A DNA stretch of 64,000 nt from assembly GCA_036872755.1 (NCBI GenBank), contig JAVHNS010000011.1, positions 1,736,001 to 1,800,000 of the forward strand, in the 5' to 3' direction. Position 1 is the first letter of the stretch. Each line of letters opens with the position of its first letter. This stretch comes from Orbilia blumenaviensis. Lineage: Eukaryota; Ascomycota; Orbiliomycetes; Orbiliales; Orbiliaceae. The notes beneath the pieces were generated by a model. The model was not told the DNA's origin, ran no database searches, and worked only from the letters and a program-made list of their open reading frames with translations. Of the stretch, positions 1-12,500 are shown piece after piece. The translations under genes were made by a program, and so were the position numbers.

Positions 1-693
1 TATTTCCCACAGTACGCGGAATCCCTATCAACACCAATTTTGTCACAGTCCTTTACAGCTCTTTCCGCGATTGCGAAAGAAACGGCCACATACTTGATCG
101 GCGGTTCCATCCCGGAAGTCGATACGACAACTAATAAACTATACAACACTTCACTGGTTTTTTCGCCAACAGGCGACCTCCTTGCCACGCATAGGAAGGT
201 GCACCTTTTCGATATCGACATCCCGGGTAAAATAAGGTTCAAAGAATCCGAGGTTCTATCACCTGGTGACGAGATAACAATTTTTGAGACGAAGTACGGG
301 AAAATCGGGCTAGGGATATGTTATGATATTCGGTTTCCGGAGCTAGCTATGACAGCTGCAAGGAAAGGTTGCTTCGCCATGGTATACCCAGGAGCGTTTA
401 ACATGACCACTGGTCCTTTGCACTGGACGCTATTAGCCCGATCGAGGGCGGTAGACAATCAGATATATGTTGCGCTTTGCAGTCCTGCTCGAGATCTCAA
501 TGCTAGTTACCACGCATGGGGTCATTCAATGGTTGTGGACCCGAATGGAGAGGTTATGGAAGAGCTTGAAGCCTCAGAGGGTATAGTAATTGCCGAACTT
601 CGCAATGAAAGGGTTGAGGAAGTGAGAACTGGGATCCCAGTGACGACACAGAGACGGTTCGATGTCTATAAAAACGTCGCCGATAACAACTAG
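1..693 (+). CDS. Nit2-type omega-amidase (nitrilase superfamily), 3' part
   Basis: Carbon-nitrogen hydrolase of the Nit2/yeast Nit3 branch. Family members deaminate alpha-ketoglutaramate and similar omega-amides, or repair deaminated glutathione. The window opens inside the gene and the frame is open from base 1, so the 5' end with the catalytic Glu is missing. Two of the three catalytic residues are visible: Lys in HRKVHLFD (codon near position 196) and the nucleophile Cys in LGICYDIRFPE (near position 319). The GGSIPE, HLFDIDIPGK, YPGAFNMTTGP and RSRAVDNQIYVA blocks match the Nit2 subgroup rather than plant or bacterial nitrilases. No intron is visible in this part, and the TAG stop is at 691-693. 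Assignment to Nit2 against Nit1/dGSH amidase is by similarity of these blocks recalled from the family. Confidence 0.93.
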   Translation, partial: YFPQYAESLSTPILSQSFTALSAIAKETATYLIGGSIPEVDTTTNKLYNTSLVFSPTGDLLATHRKVHLFDIDIPGKIRFKESEVLSPGDEITIFETKYGKIGLGICYDIRFPELAMTAARKGCFAMVYPGAFNMTTGPLHWTLLARSRAVDNQIYVALCSPARDLNASYHAWGHSMVVDPNGEVMEELEASEGIVIAELRNERVEEVRTGIPVTTQRRFDVYKNVADNN

Positions 694-708
694 CTTTAAT
701 ATGTGAAC

Positions 709-860
709 CACCTTCATGGATTTATGGTGACCGAAATGCATCAAAAGGATATATAATACAAAACCGTGCAAAATATATATTACAGCTTTGTGGGGTATAT
801 ATGTCTGCGTACAATTTAAGTGAGGTATAAGCGTGTTAATTTTCAAAGTTATGTTCAGCT
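709..860. repeat. dispersed repeat, left copy
   Basis: This segment matches 43,463-43,622. Shared blocks include GGATATATAATA/GGGTATATAATA, the ACAAAACCGTGCAAAATATAT / ATAAAACCGTACAAAATATAT pair, GTGTTAATTTTCAAAGTT and TTATGTTCAG. The left copy carries one AATTTAAGTGAGG unit and an extra stretch near 783-808 that the right copy lacks. Differences are mostly transitions. It lies directly 3' of the amidase stop codon. Confidence 0.75.
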
Positions 861-3703
861 GCTAGTTTGTTGCCAGCCTGCCTACTTGTTTACTCAGGGG
901 CTGGAGAAGGGTCAGGCAGTGAGATAACCCGATAGTTAGACAGCCGGACAGCTATAGAGCCAGGAGTAGCCACTGAATCCCTCGCTACCTACCTAGCTGT
1001 CTGGTTGTTTGGCTTTTCTTCAGTAATTGAATAATACTGTTTATTTGAAAGTTTTGTATGGTCCCTTGTTAGTGCTGTGGTTTTTCAATATAATTGTGTA
1101 TCGGCTGTTCTAAATAAGAAATTAAGTCGATATTTTACATGGAAATAAGTAAAAAGTACTGCCAGACACTCATTCATAGCAGGTAGGTACCTACAGTACT
1201 TTGGTAGGTAGTTAGGCTTAGGGTAATATCTTCTCCCGTCCAAAATTACAATTTATTCCCCACCACAAACTAGAACTTCGAACTATGCTAGCCATTAAAT
1301 GATGATGGTTTTTGCTTTGACTGCACATGCGGATATACAGGGTACTTACATTGGAAACCAAAACTCAGCCAATCGACACCCAAGACCACACTCTATTCCA
1401 TGCCGATACATCCCTTTCAACTTCAACCAGTGCTATGCCCATATGTACCTAGGTACCTACCTAGCCTAGGTATACGCTGGCGTTACAGCCAAGACTCAAT
1501 TGTGCCTTTCGCTTTTAGTTGTTTCTCGTCATGATAACCAACGACAGTGCCCCCGGGAGAGAAACATAGCTTTTATTGTTCTCTCTATATTTAAGGACCT
1601 ACCCACCTACTTAATCAATATCATTACCTATGTCACGGAATCTTAGTATGACCGCTACCGAACCCTAGAATACCTGGTTTCTCTTCCAACTCCTGCTAAG
1701 GCAAAGGCTCCATATACCCCTCGTATTTGTACGCCCCAGGAACCTGGGTAAGTACGTAACTACCGGCCTAAACAGCGTTGCATCTTGCGTTTGACTCCCA
1801 CAGCTCCAAAGCACTCCGAAATGTGTCTAAGGTATGAGTTGAGGACAGCTGGTATTGACGGCTGGCTATTCGATGCCGTATCCAGGTTTTCTTTATTTTC
1901 TTAAAAGAAACCACACCGCCAAGTGACTGTTATCTTATCATCAGGATAATTGAGATTTGTCCGGGTATAGGCTCCCCAAACCCATGAACTGAACACGCCC
2001 TGAGATTTCCAACGAGACCTAGGCTAATCTCAGGTATTTTGTCGTTGCGTTCATTATATCCGCGCTATAGAGTCATGTAGAATGGTCGGACAACCAGGAC
2101 ACGGGGTGGAAGACAGGGTTCTATATGTCGGGTTCGTTTGTCCATCACATGCTAGGGCTGGGGTTCGATTTTCATCATGCATCACGATATCATGATCACC
2201 ATATGCATAGTTGCACTATCCTCGAACAACCATTTGTGTTTATCTGGAGGCTTGCAATCGAAGCCAAGGAACCGTTATCTACAAGCGTGCTACTGTACCG
2301 AAATGCCCACTCGGGTACCGGTTATAATATACTATTCTATGACCGGCCCAGTCATATCGGCGTGTTGGTGACGTATCAGTTATTATCTGGTACCTGGTAT
2401 ACACGCGAATTTCAATTCGCTCTCAAAATCGATCTCATGACCTTAATTGATTAGTTGGATGTATCATTGCTTTGACGAATAGCAGATGGAAGACGCCGTT
2501 CGCCGGCAGCGTTTATTGCCACAGTTCAGACGGACACGAGAATCGAGATAAGCTTATTATCTGTGGGGTGGATCAGACCAGGCTTCCATCGCCAAGAAAG
2601 CGGTGAGTGGGGATTCTTAGCTAGCTTAACCTTGCAGCTAAGTAGGTGCTTAGTACGGAGTAGTATGCACACATACAGATTTGATTGTATCGCGCCTGGT
2701 AAACCAACACTTGGCAGCCTGTGGCATGTCTCAACATCTTCCTTCGCCCAAATACCGATAGGGAAGGAGGTCTCGCCTTCGAACTCGAACCCAGAAAAAC
2801 TCGAAGGCAGCGACACTATCTGACCGTAGCTGCCATTTTGGGATGCAATCGGCAACATTATTACCTTCTTGCATGCAACCTTGATCCGGTAATTCTTCGT
2901 GCGACCATTCATCCTTTCGATTAGTCGCCGCAATCTAACGTCTGCTGCTCTACGTACCTGCTCCAATGGTTTCCTCATTCCCAAGAAATCACACCCACCT
3001 TCTTACCACAGATCTGGTAGACATGTCTAACTTCAAAGTGGAATGAGCTCTTTTTCCTGGTAGGGAAAGACCTCAAAGCGATCCAGAAGGAAAGAAAAAG
3101 AAACAAAGAAAGAAAGGAAGGGGATTTACAATGCAAAAACCGAGGGTGTATACATGAAGGGGGAAAAAAAGAAAAGAAAAGAAACTTAGGAACGAGGGAG
3201 AGAAAGTTCGAATCATGGAATGCGGAAGGCCCTTTGAATTGGTACTTAGATTGCAGTTTCCGGATTCCACGACACGACCAGCAACTACAATGAGACCGCA
3301 ATGGCAGAAGGTGCACTCGGTGTCTCGCCACTATCTGATTTCTAGACTCTCTCAACCCTTCTGCCGTGTGGATACTCGAGACCATGGTACTTTCCTTGAC
3401 GTTTTACTTCGTGCTTCTTAACGCACCGTCTTATTCATTACAAATTACTGATAGATCCCCGGCTCAAGCAGTAAAATGCAATCCGAAAGCTTGATAGGCC
3501 TCACTGCAATATATCCTTGACCGCAAATAGGTTTCCTACCCAGTCCTTATCTTCCAAGCCCACCTTATATACTAATATAGGTATATAGATATATATATCT
3601 TTTCTTCTTTCATTCTTTCTTTTTTCCGGGGCCCAATCATCGGTTCTGGTCACCTAACCTCGATCGGTATCTCCTAGGGCTCGATTTCAAGGGACTTGTG
3701 GTG

Positions 3704-3710
3704 TATAAAA
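3704..3710 (+). promoter_or_regulatory. possible TATA box of the CNT transporter gene
   Basis: TATAAAA lies 232 bp upstream of the transporter ATG, followed by a pyrimidine-rich stretch. The only support is the motif and its distance. A TATA element need not be functional in fungal promoters. Confidence 0.25.
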
Positions 3711-3941
3711 CATCACTAACTTCCCACTTCGTCGGAGATCCCGAGATAGTTACTCCGTCCCCTCTTGGGTCTTCGTTCTCATTTAACCTCCATCTAGCCT
3801 GCAGAAGGTCTGTCGCGTCGCATGCCAGCCTGACCAGCCATCCTTCGATTGTTCAATCCAACCTTTGATATATATATGCGAGTTTAGCTCTGCCGTGGAG
3901 GGTCGGACTCACAACACGAAACCATTATCGCTACTAGCATA

Positions 3942-5989
3942 ATGGCATCCAGTCAATCCAAAAGCGCCCCGGCTCTCGAAGTCGAGAATCACCCTTCCCA
4001 CGAAACAACCCAGAATTCATATCCTAAAGTTCAACCTACGGATCACTCAATTACTGAATGTCAACAAGATGAGGCTACCAAAGATAGTCTTGATAAGGAA
4101 GAGAAGGGTGTTGCGGTTGGCCACGGGTCTGCTGAGAGCGGAAGTGTCTCCGAACAGCGGACAAGTCGCTTTAAAAGCGTATACCGCAGATACAAATTTC
4201 TATCCCATATTTTCATCTGGTTGTTTTTCACGGGGTGAGTTATCACCAAACTTAGGACGTTCTCTCCCACAATCTAACGCAGCTTGAAATTCTAGTTGGT
4301 TCGTTGCTGGTGTAGTTTTACATAGGAAGGATTTGGGGTGGTTGATCCCATTTCTTCTCTATCTTTGTATCACAATTCGCCTTGTCACCTTCTACATACC
4401 AATTACTGTTGTCACTAAACCCATGCATTTCGTATGGAACAACACCGGGGTCAAAATCACGAACCTCATTCCAGAACGTTTGAGAATATGGTGTGGGGCA
4501 GCCATTACGATATCAGTTATCGTGATTGGCTCGTTTGCATCCCCAGAATCTGCAGGAAACACAAGGGCCAATCGGGCTGTTTCCCTTTTCGGGTTAGTTG
4601 TGTTGGTTGGTGTTCTTTGGGCGACTTCCGCCAACAGAAAGGCCATTCAATGGCATACAGTCATCGTCGGGATGCTCATACAGTTCCTAGTCGCCCTTTT
4701 TGTTCTACGCACCAAAGTAGGATATGATATCTTCGATTTCGTGTCATATCTCGCTCGCAGTCTCCTACATTTTGCGGCTGCAGGCGTTGCATTTCTGACT
4801 ACTGAGGAAATCTCGCAATACAAATTTTTCTTCTTTTCTGTCATACCAGCAATTATTTTCTTCATTTCGCTTACATCCCTCCTCTTTTATTGCGGCGCTC
4901 TCCAGTGGTTTATTGGAAAGTTTGCTGTTTTCTTCTTCTGGAGTATGAGAGTATCCGGCGCTGAAGCAGTGGTTGCATCTGCATCACCATTTATCGGCCA
5001 GGGGGAGTCTATAATGTTGATTAAGCCGTTTGTTTCCCATCTTACCCAAGCTGAAATCCACCAGGTCATGGCTTCCGGTTTTGTAAGTCACCTAGATTTT
5101 TTTTTTGTCATGAAGTTGCTAACTAACTTGAATAGGCCACAATTGCTGGATCCGTTCTGGTCGCCTATATCTCCATGGGTGTTAATGCGCAGGCGCTAAT
5201 ATCATCCTGCGTCATGTCTATACCGGCGTCCCTCGCCACTTCAAAGTTGAGATACCCTGAAACTGAAGAATCGCTCACCAGAGGAAGGGTTGTTATTCCG
5301 GATGAAGATGGAGATCGGCCAAAAAACGCTCTACAGGCTTTTGCAGATGGCGCTTGGCTTGGTATCAAAATTGCAGGAATGATAATGGCTACCCTTTTAT
5401 GCATTATAGCATTTCTAGCCTTGTGCAATGGTATCCTGGGCTGGTGGGGGCGCTATCTCAATATCCCAAACCTGACTATTGAGCAGATTGTGGGATATTT
5501 ATGTTATCCGATCGCTTTCTTACTCGGTGTCCCACGGGGACCTGATCTTTATAAAGTCGCAAAATTAATAGGTGTCAAATTAATAGCGAATGAGTATGCC
5601 CCACTCCCAGAAAACTTAAGTAAACTCGCCGAGATGCTAACTATTGAACAGGTTCGTGGCTTTCCAGATGTTGACGGGAGAAAAGGAATATAAAGATATG
5701 GCTTCTAGATCTAAGCTGATTGCTACTTTCGCACTGTGTAGCTTTGCAAATAGTATGTTTCTACCTCGCAATTTTCTATAGCTTTGGACTAACAAATGCT
5801 TTAATAGTTGGATCACTTGGAACCCAAATCGGTGTGCTCTCGCAGATTGCCCCAAGCAGAGGTGGTGATGTCGCAAAATTGGCTGTCAGTGCCTTAATCA
5901 CCGGAGCACTGTCAACCTTCTCGTCGGCAGGAATAGCAGGAATGATCATCACAGACGAAGCGAACTATATCACCGGGTCTTCCGCATAG
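3942..5989 (+). CDS. concentrative (CNT/SLC28-type) nucleoside transporter
   Basis: Ion-coupled nucleoside uptake protein of the plasma membrane. I assemble five exons: 3942-4234, 4296-5082, 5136-5593, 5652-5752 and 5808-5989, giving 606 residues with all phases closing. Introns have GTGAGT, GTAAGT, GTATGC and GTATGT donors. The N-terminal ~85 residues are hydrophilic and acidic, followed by many hydrophobic segments. The CNT hallmark is present across the second and third introns: the GQGESIMLIKPF loop, then LTQAEIHQVMASGFATIAG and the GSVLVAYISMGV segment. The C-terminal core SRSKLIATFALCSFANIG with LGTQIGVLSQIAPSR completes the family signature. The third intron matters, because ending it at 5651 restores ANEFVAFQML, typical of CNTs, whereas the uninterrupted frame gives unrelated residues and a stop. 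No sign of decay. Confidence 0.93.
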
Positions 5990-7051
5990 CTTGGGTGGAA
6001 GCATAAGTACTTTCATTGTATTTTACATTGTTTTTGACCTTGATTCTCGATTCATATATATTTTGCAATCTCGATTTTTGTCCCGTTTGATTTATTGCCC
6101 GATAACGGTATATACATATACTATACTAGCTAAGCTAGGTACTGTTCGTGAATTGCTTGTGTAACATCTGTATCCAGTCCGTACCAACGCGTACGGCCGG
6201 GCCCGGATCCACAGTTCAAGCTACTGGTGTATGCTTACTATTCGGTAATATATGGTAATGGCTAGCTAGGCTAGTTATAGGGGCCAACATACCTCGGTTA
6301 GTTGGCGGGACTAAAAATCGAACCGGTACATACCTAGAGTACGCTCGACAGTTAGAAAAGCTTAGGTCGAGGCCCGTACGGGCACCTGCCGTTGGCCCAT
6401 TGGCGCGCGGGAGCTAGCGAGGCTACCAAAGGAAAACAGCGGATACCTTCGTTCTAATTACCACATTATTTGCTAACCAGTTACGTTATTGTATTTTAAG
6501 CGGTTTAGTCGAGACAGTTAGACGACCACATTCTTTACCATTTTCAGCCCAATCGTCTGGAAATACCATTGTCCACATGATTTGAACGGAAAGTTGTTGT
6601 AAAACACACGCTTAGTCCTTGTCAACGTTGCAACATATTCAGGTCGATATTGGTTCACACTGCGGCGAAAGCCCAACGGCCAACTACCATGAGCCCAATA
6701 ACCTGGTCACACTTAGTTTAGTGTAAAACAATTGGTGGAAGGAACTCCTATCTTTCTATTCCTTTCCGGTAGAGGCTTCAATTCGGAAAACCAACTCACT
6801 CGAAGTCTCAGACAGGGTAAATATTCAGTACCTAGGCAAATACTTAGAAGTTGAATTATATTGCATATTGACTATAAATTGATAGAGGCCCTCAGCTGTC
6901 CACATATCCTCTACAGCTTCGTTTCGCATCTATCCTCTCCTCAACCCAAGGATAGAGTTCGAGAGACTATAATACTATCATCCCCTAAGACACTACTATT
7001 ATTATAGAATACTATTTAACATCTTGATCTCAAGGCTATAATATCCCAAAC
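5990..7051. other. intergenic region upstream of the dioxygenase gene
   Basis: About 1 kb between two genes on the same strand, so it should hold the 3' end of the transporter transcript and the promoter of the dioxygenase. It has GC-richer sequence around 6180-6420 and AT-rich sequence with TATA-like runs at 6850-7040. No open frame of interest and no RNA gene seen. Confidence 0.6.
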
Positions 7052-9123
7052 ATGGATTTCGAGGTTCTTACCGATAGCTTACCGGAGGACACCTCACTCC
7101 CAGCCTTCATGGTATCCACAACTCGGGGCTTCCTTCCGAGGCAAGACCCGCCAGCAGTGTTGCCCCCGGAGTTTGAGGCGCTGGAGAATATCCTGCAAGA
7201 AATGCCAATTCGAAAAGCATCCGGGGAGCCAGGGCTGCTCCATAAACGCGAGCTTGGTATGAGAGTTGAATCATTCCCAAACCTGGTGGCGGAGATCGAC
7301 AAATACCACGATAACAAGGTCATCTTGAATGCTCTATACCGGGATTATTCCTTCCTCTTAAGTGCATACCTGTTTGAGCCTTGTTATGACACATATCTTA
7401 AGACAGATGGTCGAGAGTATGGCCTTGGGAGGTCCCGCTTACCAGCAAACATTGCGCAACCAATGGCTAAGGTCGCAGAGCTGTGAGTGCTCCCTTGTTT
7501 AACTCTGTACTCATAATCATGACATCTTCTTGGAAATAGTCAGAACTAACTTGTCTAATCCTATGTTCTGATTTTCATAGAACGGGGTTTAAACCTTTCA
7601 TGGAATATGGTTCGTGATGCCATTCCGAGTGGTAATAAGTATAGTCTGACAATAGGAATGTAAATAGCTGGAAGCTATGCTCTCTTCAATTGGCGCCGAC
7701 TTGATCCCAGTCGGGGGATGGATTATGAAAACTTGGCGTTGATTAGAGCCTTCGAAAATGGACTCGACAACAAGAGCTCAGAGGCTGGCTTTGTGCTTAT
7801 ACACGTTGAGATGGTGAAGCATAGTCACGGCCTTGTTAGTGGTGTCCAAAAAGGTCTGAAGGCTCTTCGAGATCTTGATTCCCCTGACCGATCCGCCAAG
7901 TTTCAAGAGGGGCTTCAGGAAATACTTGAAGCCTTCAAAAAAGTAAATAAAGTCATGAACGGTAAGCTAAACCCACATGATGCCTTTTGAGGAACCCTGA
8001 CTAATTGCAAGCATACTCCTCACTTCCGCTCTTTAGACATGTGGCAAAAATCCAAACCAGAAGCTTATTCAGGGTTTCGGACATTCATATTCGGCATTCA
8101 TTCCCAACCAATGTTCCCGGATGGCGTCATATACGAAGGTGTTTCAACGGAGCCGATGAAATTCCGCGGTGAAAGTGGAGCCGTGAGTATATTGTTTTCA
8201 AGAGAATTAAGTTTAGCTATCGCTGCGTACTCTAACCCCATCTCCTTGTAGAACGATAGCATGATCCCCCTCATAGATAATTTCATGTGGTATTTCTCTC
8301 CCAGGCCTCTATCTCTCGTTGGGTGCTAACAGCAAAATGATCTGGCATATGAAGCATTGATATGCCGGAAAATCCTTTGACACAGATCCTTAAGGTATCC
8401 ATCATATGATATGCGTCAATTTACGGGTTCACACTGATTCATCCTCTCTTGCTCGAACTTAGGATTTTCGGAACTATCGACCTGATGGACATAAGGGGTA
8501 TCTTAAGTGGGTTGAGACTACTGCAAAGGGAACGGATGACTACCCAAGTGTAAAAGACTTTGCTCTAGAAAATCAAAAAACAGCTGGTAGGAGTGCCTTT
8601 CGCATGGCTCGGTAATAATTTAGGGTGCAACGCTTACAGTATTTCTTCGGGTGTGGAAGTACTCTACCTCTTGATCCTCGATCAAATCCGTGAATTTAGA
8701 GGGAGGCATTGGAACTTCACCAGGTACACATCAAACTTACCTATTTATCTCACTTACAAGGAGGATTGACATACGGTGGTGCAGGGAGTATATTCTTAAA
8801 CAAGGCAAACGGCTTCACCCCAAAGCTACTGGGGGTTCTCCGATAGTAGAGGTATCCCTTTCCCCTTTACCCTTTCATCTGGCATCCCTACATTCTCGGC
8901 TTTGGACAGGACTGACTTGGGCCAGTGGCTACCGAATCAATTATCGCAAATCCTGAATATCATGCAACAGGTTCAGGAGCATATAATGAAAACCTACTCA
9001 GAAGAATCTCTAAAGGGTAGTGATGTGGTGGAATTCGACAGAATCAAAGATACCGTCCCAAAAGACCTCGCAAAATTACAAAAAGAGGTTAAAACATATT
9101 CTGGAAACCTGGCATCTCAGTAA
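7052..9123 (+). CDS. indoleamine 2,3-dioxygenase
   Basis: Heme enzyme that opens the tryptophan indole ring to N-formylkynurenine, the first step of the kynurenine/NAD route (yeast Bna2 family). Ten exons fit: 7052-7482, 7581-7609, 7668-7961, 8037-8182, 8252-8289, 8355-8394, 8463-8586, 8624-8723, 8785-8851 and 8926-9123, giving 488 residues. Conserved blocks are RDYSFLLSAYLFEPC, YGLGRSRLPANIAQP, YALFNWRRLDP, FRTFIFGIH with YEGVSTEPMKFRGESGA, and LDQIREFRGRHWNFTREYI, whose His is the expected proximal heme ligand, then ATGGSPIVEWLPNQL. The 38-nt and 40-nt exons (8252-8289, 8355-8394) and the 37-nt intron at 8587-8623 are the least certain parts. An alternative donor at 8612 would need an even shorter intron. 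The gene is otherwise intact and the family call is secure. Confidence 0.92.
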
Positions 9124-9507
9124 AGGATGCGCAGCGTTCAGATGTAATTATACATTATCAATTTGCAATTGTAGGGGTCAATATCCAGAATTCGTATATT
9201 CTAATATTCCGTTAATTGGCTCAATGCAATCCAATGTAGATGTGTTCGAATGCCTGCGGCTACATAGGAATAATCGAAAGCTAGCTTCAAGAGTGAAAAC
9301 TCACAATTATATTATTATATATCATATGAGAGAATAGTACGCTGAAAGATAGGACCAATATTATATACGTATATACATGTAATGATCGAGCGTTGAATAA
9401 CTCATATTTACAATTATCCGCGCAACCGCTTCCCCAATTAAATTTGAAAGACACCAGGTCCCATCTTATTCGATAGTATTGTGCATCATGATCGAAGTTT
9501 AGTTCGC
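9124..9507. other. convergent 3' spacer
   Basis: A 384-bp AT-rich spacer between the 3' ends of the dioxygenase (+) and cellobiose dehydrogenase (-) genes. It presumably contains both polyadenylation regions. Nothing else recognisable. Confidence 0.6.
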
Positions 9508-12500
9508 CTAGAGACATTGTGCTGTAATTTAATTGTATTATTAGCCTCTGTACGCCGAATTTGGGAATTTGGGACGTCATGACAACACATATACAATATT
9601 GCTTCGGGGGTTACTCAGGTTGGGTTGGACTTACAGTAATATGGGTTCTGGTATTGGCATGTGCCAGCGGAGCAGGAGGTGGGTCCGTTCCACGAAACGC
9701 CACCACACTGTCCATAAAGAGTTTGCCCGGGCTGGGAGGCTACAAAGAATATTAGCTAGCTGCACACCAATGTGTGAAATGATCGAAAGCAGGACGTACC
9801 TGTCGTTGTGCGAGAAGCCGTGGTTGTAATGCGAGATGTCGTAGTAGTGGTCCTTGCTGTGGTCGTTGTTGATGATGTCGAACCCCCAGGGTTGCTGTTC
9901 AGGGCCAGAGCCAAAATTTTGGCTACTGCCCGTTCAGCAACAGTCATGATGTACGCAGTCGGATTGGCTGTGATAGTAGATGGGAAAATGCTTGCGTCTA
10001 TCACGAACAGATTCTTTGTGCCCCAAACCTGGGTATTGATATCGACAACCGCCTTGCCTCCCTTGGTTCCATCGTCAGTCCCCATTCGACAACTTCCCAT
10101 CCAGTGATTACTACCATGGCCGCCAAGGTAGTTCTCAACATAATCGGCAGCGGTCTGGCCCTTTGTTGGGAAAACAAATGTTAAGTCCGGGTAGTTATTG
10201 GCCGCGTTAATCCAGGACTGGATGGCTTTGACTTTGGCGTCTATGTCTGCCTGTGTGTTAAGGTAAGGAAGGACACTAACGACGGTATTGAGGGAAGGTT
10301 GGATTGTTAGCCGCCCACGGGAAGTGGCCCCAGTCGTCAGGTATAAACTCAATGTCACCATGGTATCACCTGCAGCTCCCAAAGAGGGCTCCTTCCTGGC
10401 TGTCCATTGGACTTGTCTGACTCGGCCATCAGAAGAAGCGAAGTTTTCAAAAAACACAGTGTTGCAGTTGGGCGCAGCTTCTGCTAGTTGACCGGCCCTC
10501 TGGTTTAAGTACTTTGTCTTATCCGCTGGGATTGGCTCATCATATGCCGCATAAAAGTCATACGGAGATATAGTAGGATGCGAGAAGACGAGATCGGTGT
10601 TGTCCTGGTCGTGGAGATTCTCACCAACGGGCAAATTTATCCACTGGCTGCTGTCGATCATTGAGGGGCCATCTGTGCTGGATTTAACGATATTGAGAGC
10701 GTCTGATGGCCCGATACCGCTTCTAAAGAGCACCTTAGCCGTGTTGAAGACGCCGGCTGATAGTATGACCCGACCACTTGTGCTAACATTAATAAGGTAT
10801 CGCATCCCACCAACTCCAGTTGATTCCGTCACAACGCCGGTAATTTGGCCGCCATTCCGAACCAATTTAACCACAGAGGTGTTAATAAATAACCTAAAAT
10901 TGCCTCGTCCCTTTGCAGATACCAAATATGTTGCGAGGGGGCCGCCCCGCTGGCCACCGCTGTACATATAGGGCGTGTGATGAAATGTTCTGTTCTTGAG
11001 GTTAGGCTGACTGTTGGCATCAACTGGGCTCCAGCCCTTCGGTTGGAGAACATTGTAGAGAAGATTGTACAAGTCCTGTCCATATCTCTGCCCATCCTGC
11101 GATGGCGTAGTCGTAGAAGGTATCCTAGAAAATACTCTATCGACATATGGTAGCATGTCATTATATTTCCACCCCACCGGCCAGTCAGCGTTATCGTAGT
11201 CATAAGGCTGTGGTTTCCAGAATAACCCAGAATTGATGGCCGTTCCACCGCCGAGAACGCAACCAGCCATTACTCCTCCTGAGATATCGGTACAGGCAAT
11301 CCCTGAAGAGTTGGCCCAGATTTCATTACAAAGACCAGGAATATCGAACCGAGTTAAAGGTGCTGTCCCGACCCATGGGGGCTGGATTCGACCACCGTGT
11401 TGATATGTTGACGGAGGGCCCCGTTCGATCAAGAGGACGGATTTTCCAGCCTCAGAGAGGCGATCTGCCGCAACCAAACCACCCGCCCCCGCCCCAACTA
11501 CTATGTAATCGAATGTTTGGGAAAAGGTTGGGAGAGGTGCGGCGCTTGTGGTGGTGGTTCTCGAAGTTGTGGTAGATCTAGATGTAGTGGTTTGGCTGGT
11601 AGTAGCGGCGGAAGTCGTGCTCGTCCCACCTCCAGGATACTGAGCTATCCAGGAGGCGTAGTTTGCGTTACGGGCTGGAGTCAAGGGGAGGCCATAATTT
11701 GCGAACGCATTGTCGTGGGGTTGTAGAGTGGAGCTCGAACTAGAGGGAGTACCGACAGAATATGGAGATTGAGCGTATCCCAGTACAGCGACACTCCCAG
11801 CCAGGTCGAGGGAGCCCGATGCCCATGTATTGCAATCCACACATCTAAAGGTTAAAGACCAGTGTGTAGTATTCACAGCGACATTCATCTTCGTTAACTG
11901 GGCTCCAGTTGGCGTCAAAACGGTTGGTTCCATCCAGTTTCTAGATAACGGAAAGGCTTTAGCACGTGTTGGAGTTTGGTAACTGTCCCTGTCGTTATGA
12001 AGCTGGAGAGGGGTGCCCCCCCCCTAAAAAAAAAAAAAAAAAAAAAAAAAAGGGAAACTTACGATGCTGTTCGGAACGATGTGACTACATCGTTACCATT
12101 CGGCCAAGCGACCAACAAAGTTGGCCCATTCATTGGACCACCTAAACTAACACCAGCCCAGCGGCTAGCAGGCGTCCCCGTAGGGCCTTCCTAAAGTGGG
12201 ACCACGATTAGACCATCGGGCCTGAGACTATTACTGGATACTACATACGAGAAGACCGATAAACTCATTCGTCGGGTTTGAAGGTAGTGCGATTCCAAAT
12301 GTATAACCTCCATAATTTGGATTTCTATATGCTTGATATACTATTCCGGTACGGGAGTCCGTGTAGGCACCGGTGCTTTGGGCCAGGGCATGTTTAGCTG
12401 CGCATAAGATATTAGAACTAGATTATTCAACTCTCAAGTTAGGTAGAACGGAAGGCGCTTAATTACCTCCACAAGCAATAGCCGTGGCAGCCACTAATAT

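Larger units (their letters stand above)
694..3941. other. long intergenic region without a supported gene
   Basis: A 3.2-kb gap between the amidase and the transporter gene. It carries a dispersed repeat near its left end (about 709-860), scattered ACCTAGGTA-type motifs (about 1183-1216 and 1446-1475), a purine-rich stretch at 3080-3200 and an AT-rich microsatellite at 3570-3600. Reading frames of up to 152 codons exist on both strands at 2.1-3.4 kb, but they overlap one another, show no family similarity I recognise, and include low-complexity segments. I see no tRNA. Confidence 0.6.

Noticed and set aside
2125..3421. Overlapping open frames of 60-152 codons on both strands between 2.1 and 3.4 kb
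   Set aside because: They overlap each other in different frames, lack family similarity, include low-complexity purine/pyrimidine-derived segments, and have no convincing splice partners.
9756..11933. Cellobiose dehydrogenase starting at the Met at 11,933 and ending at the stop at 9,756
   Set aside because: That Met is inside the cytochrome domain. Upstream exons supply the signal peptide and heme Met, and splicing at 9,799 leads into a CBM1 instead of the unrelated tail.
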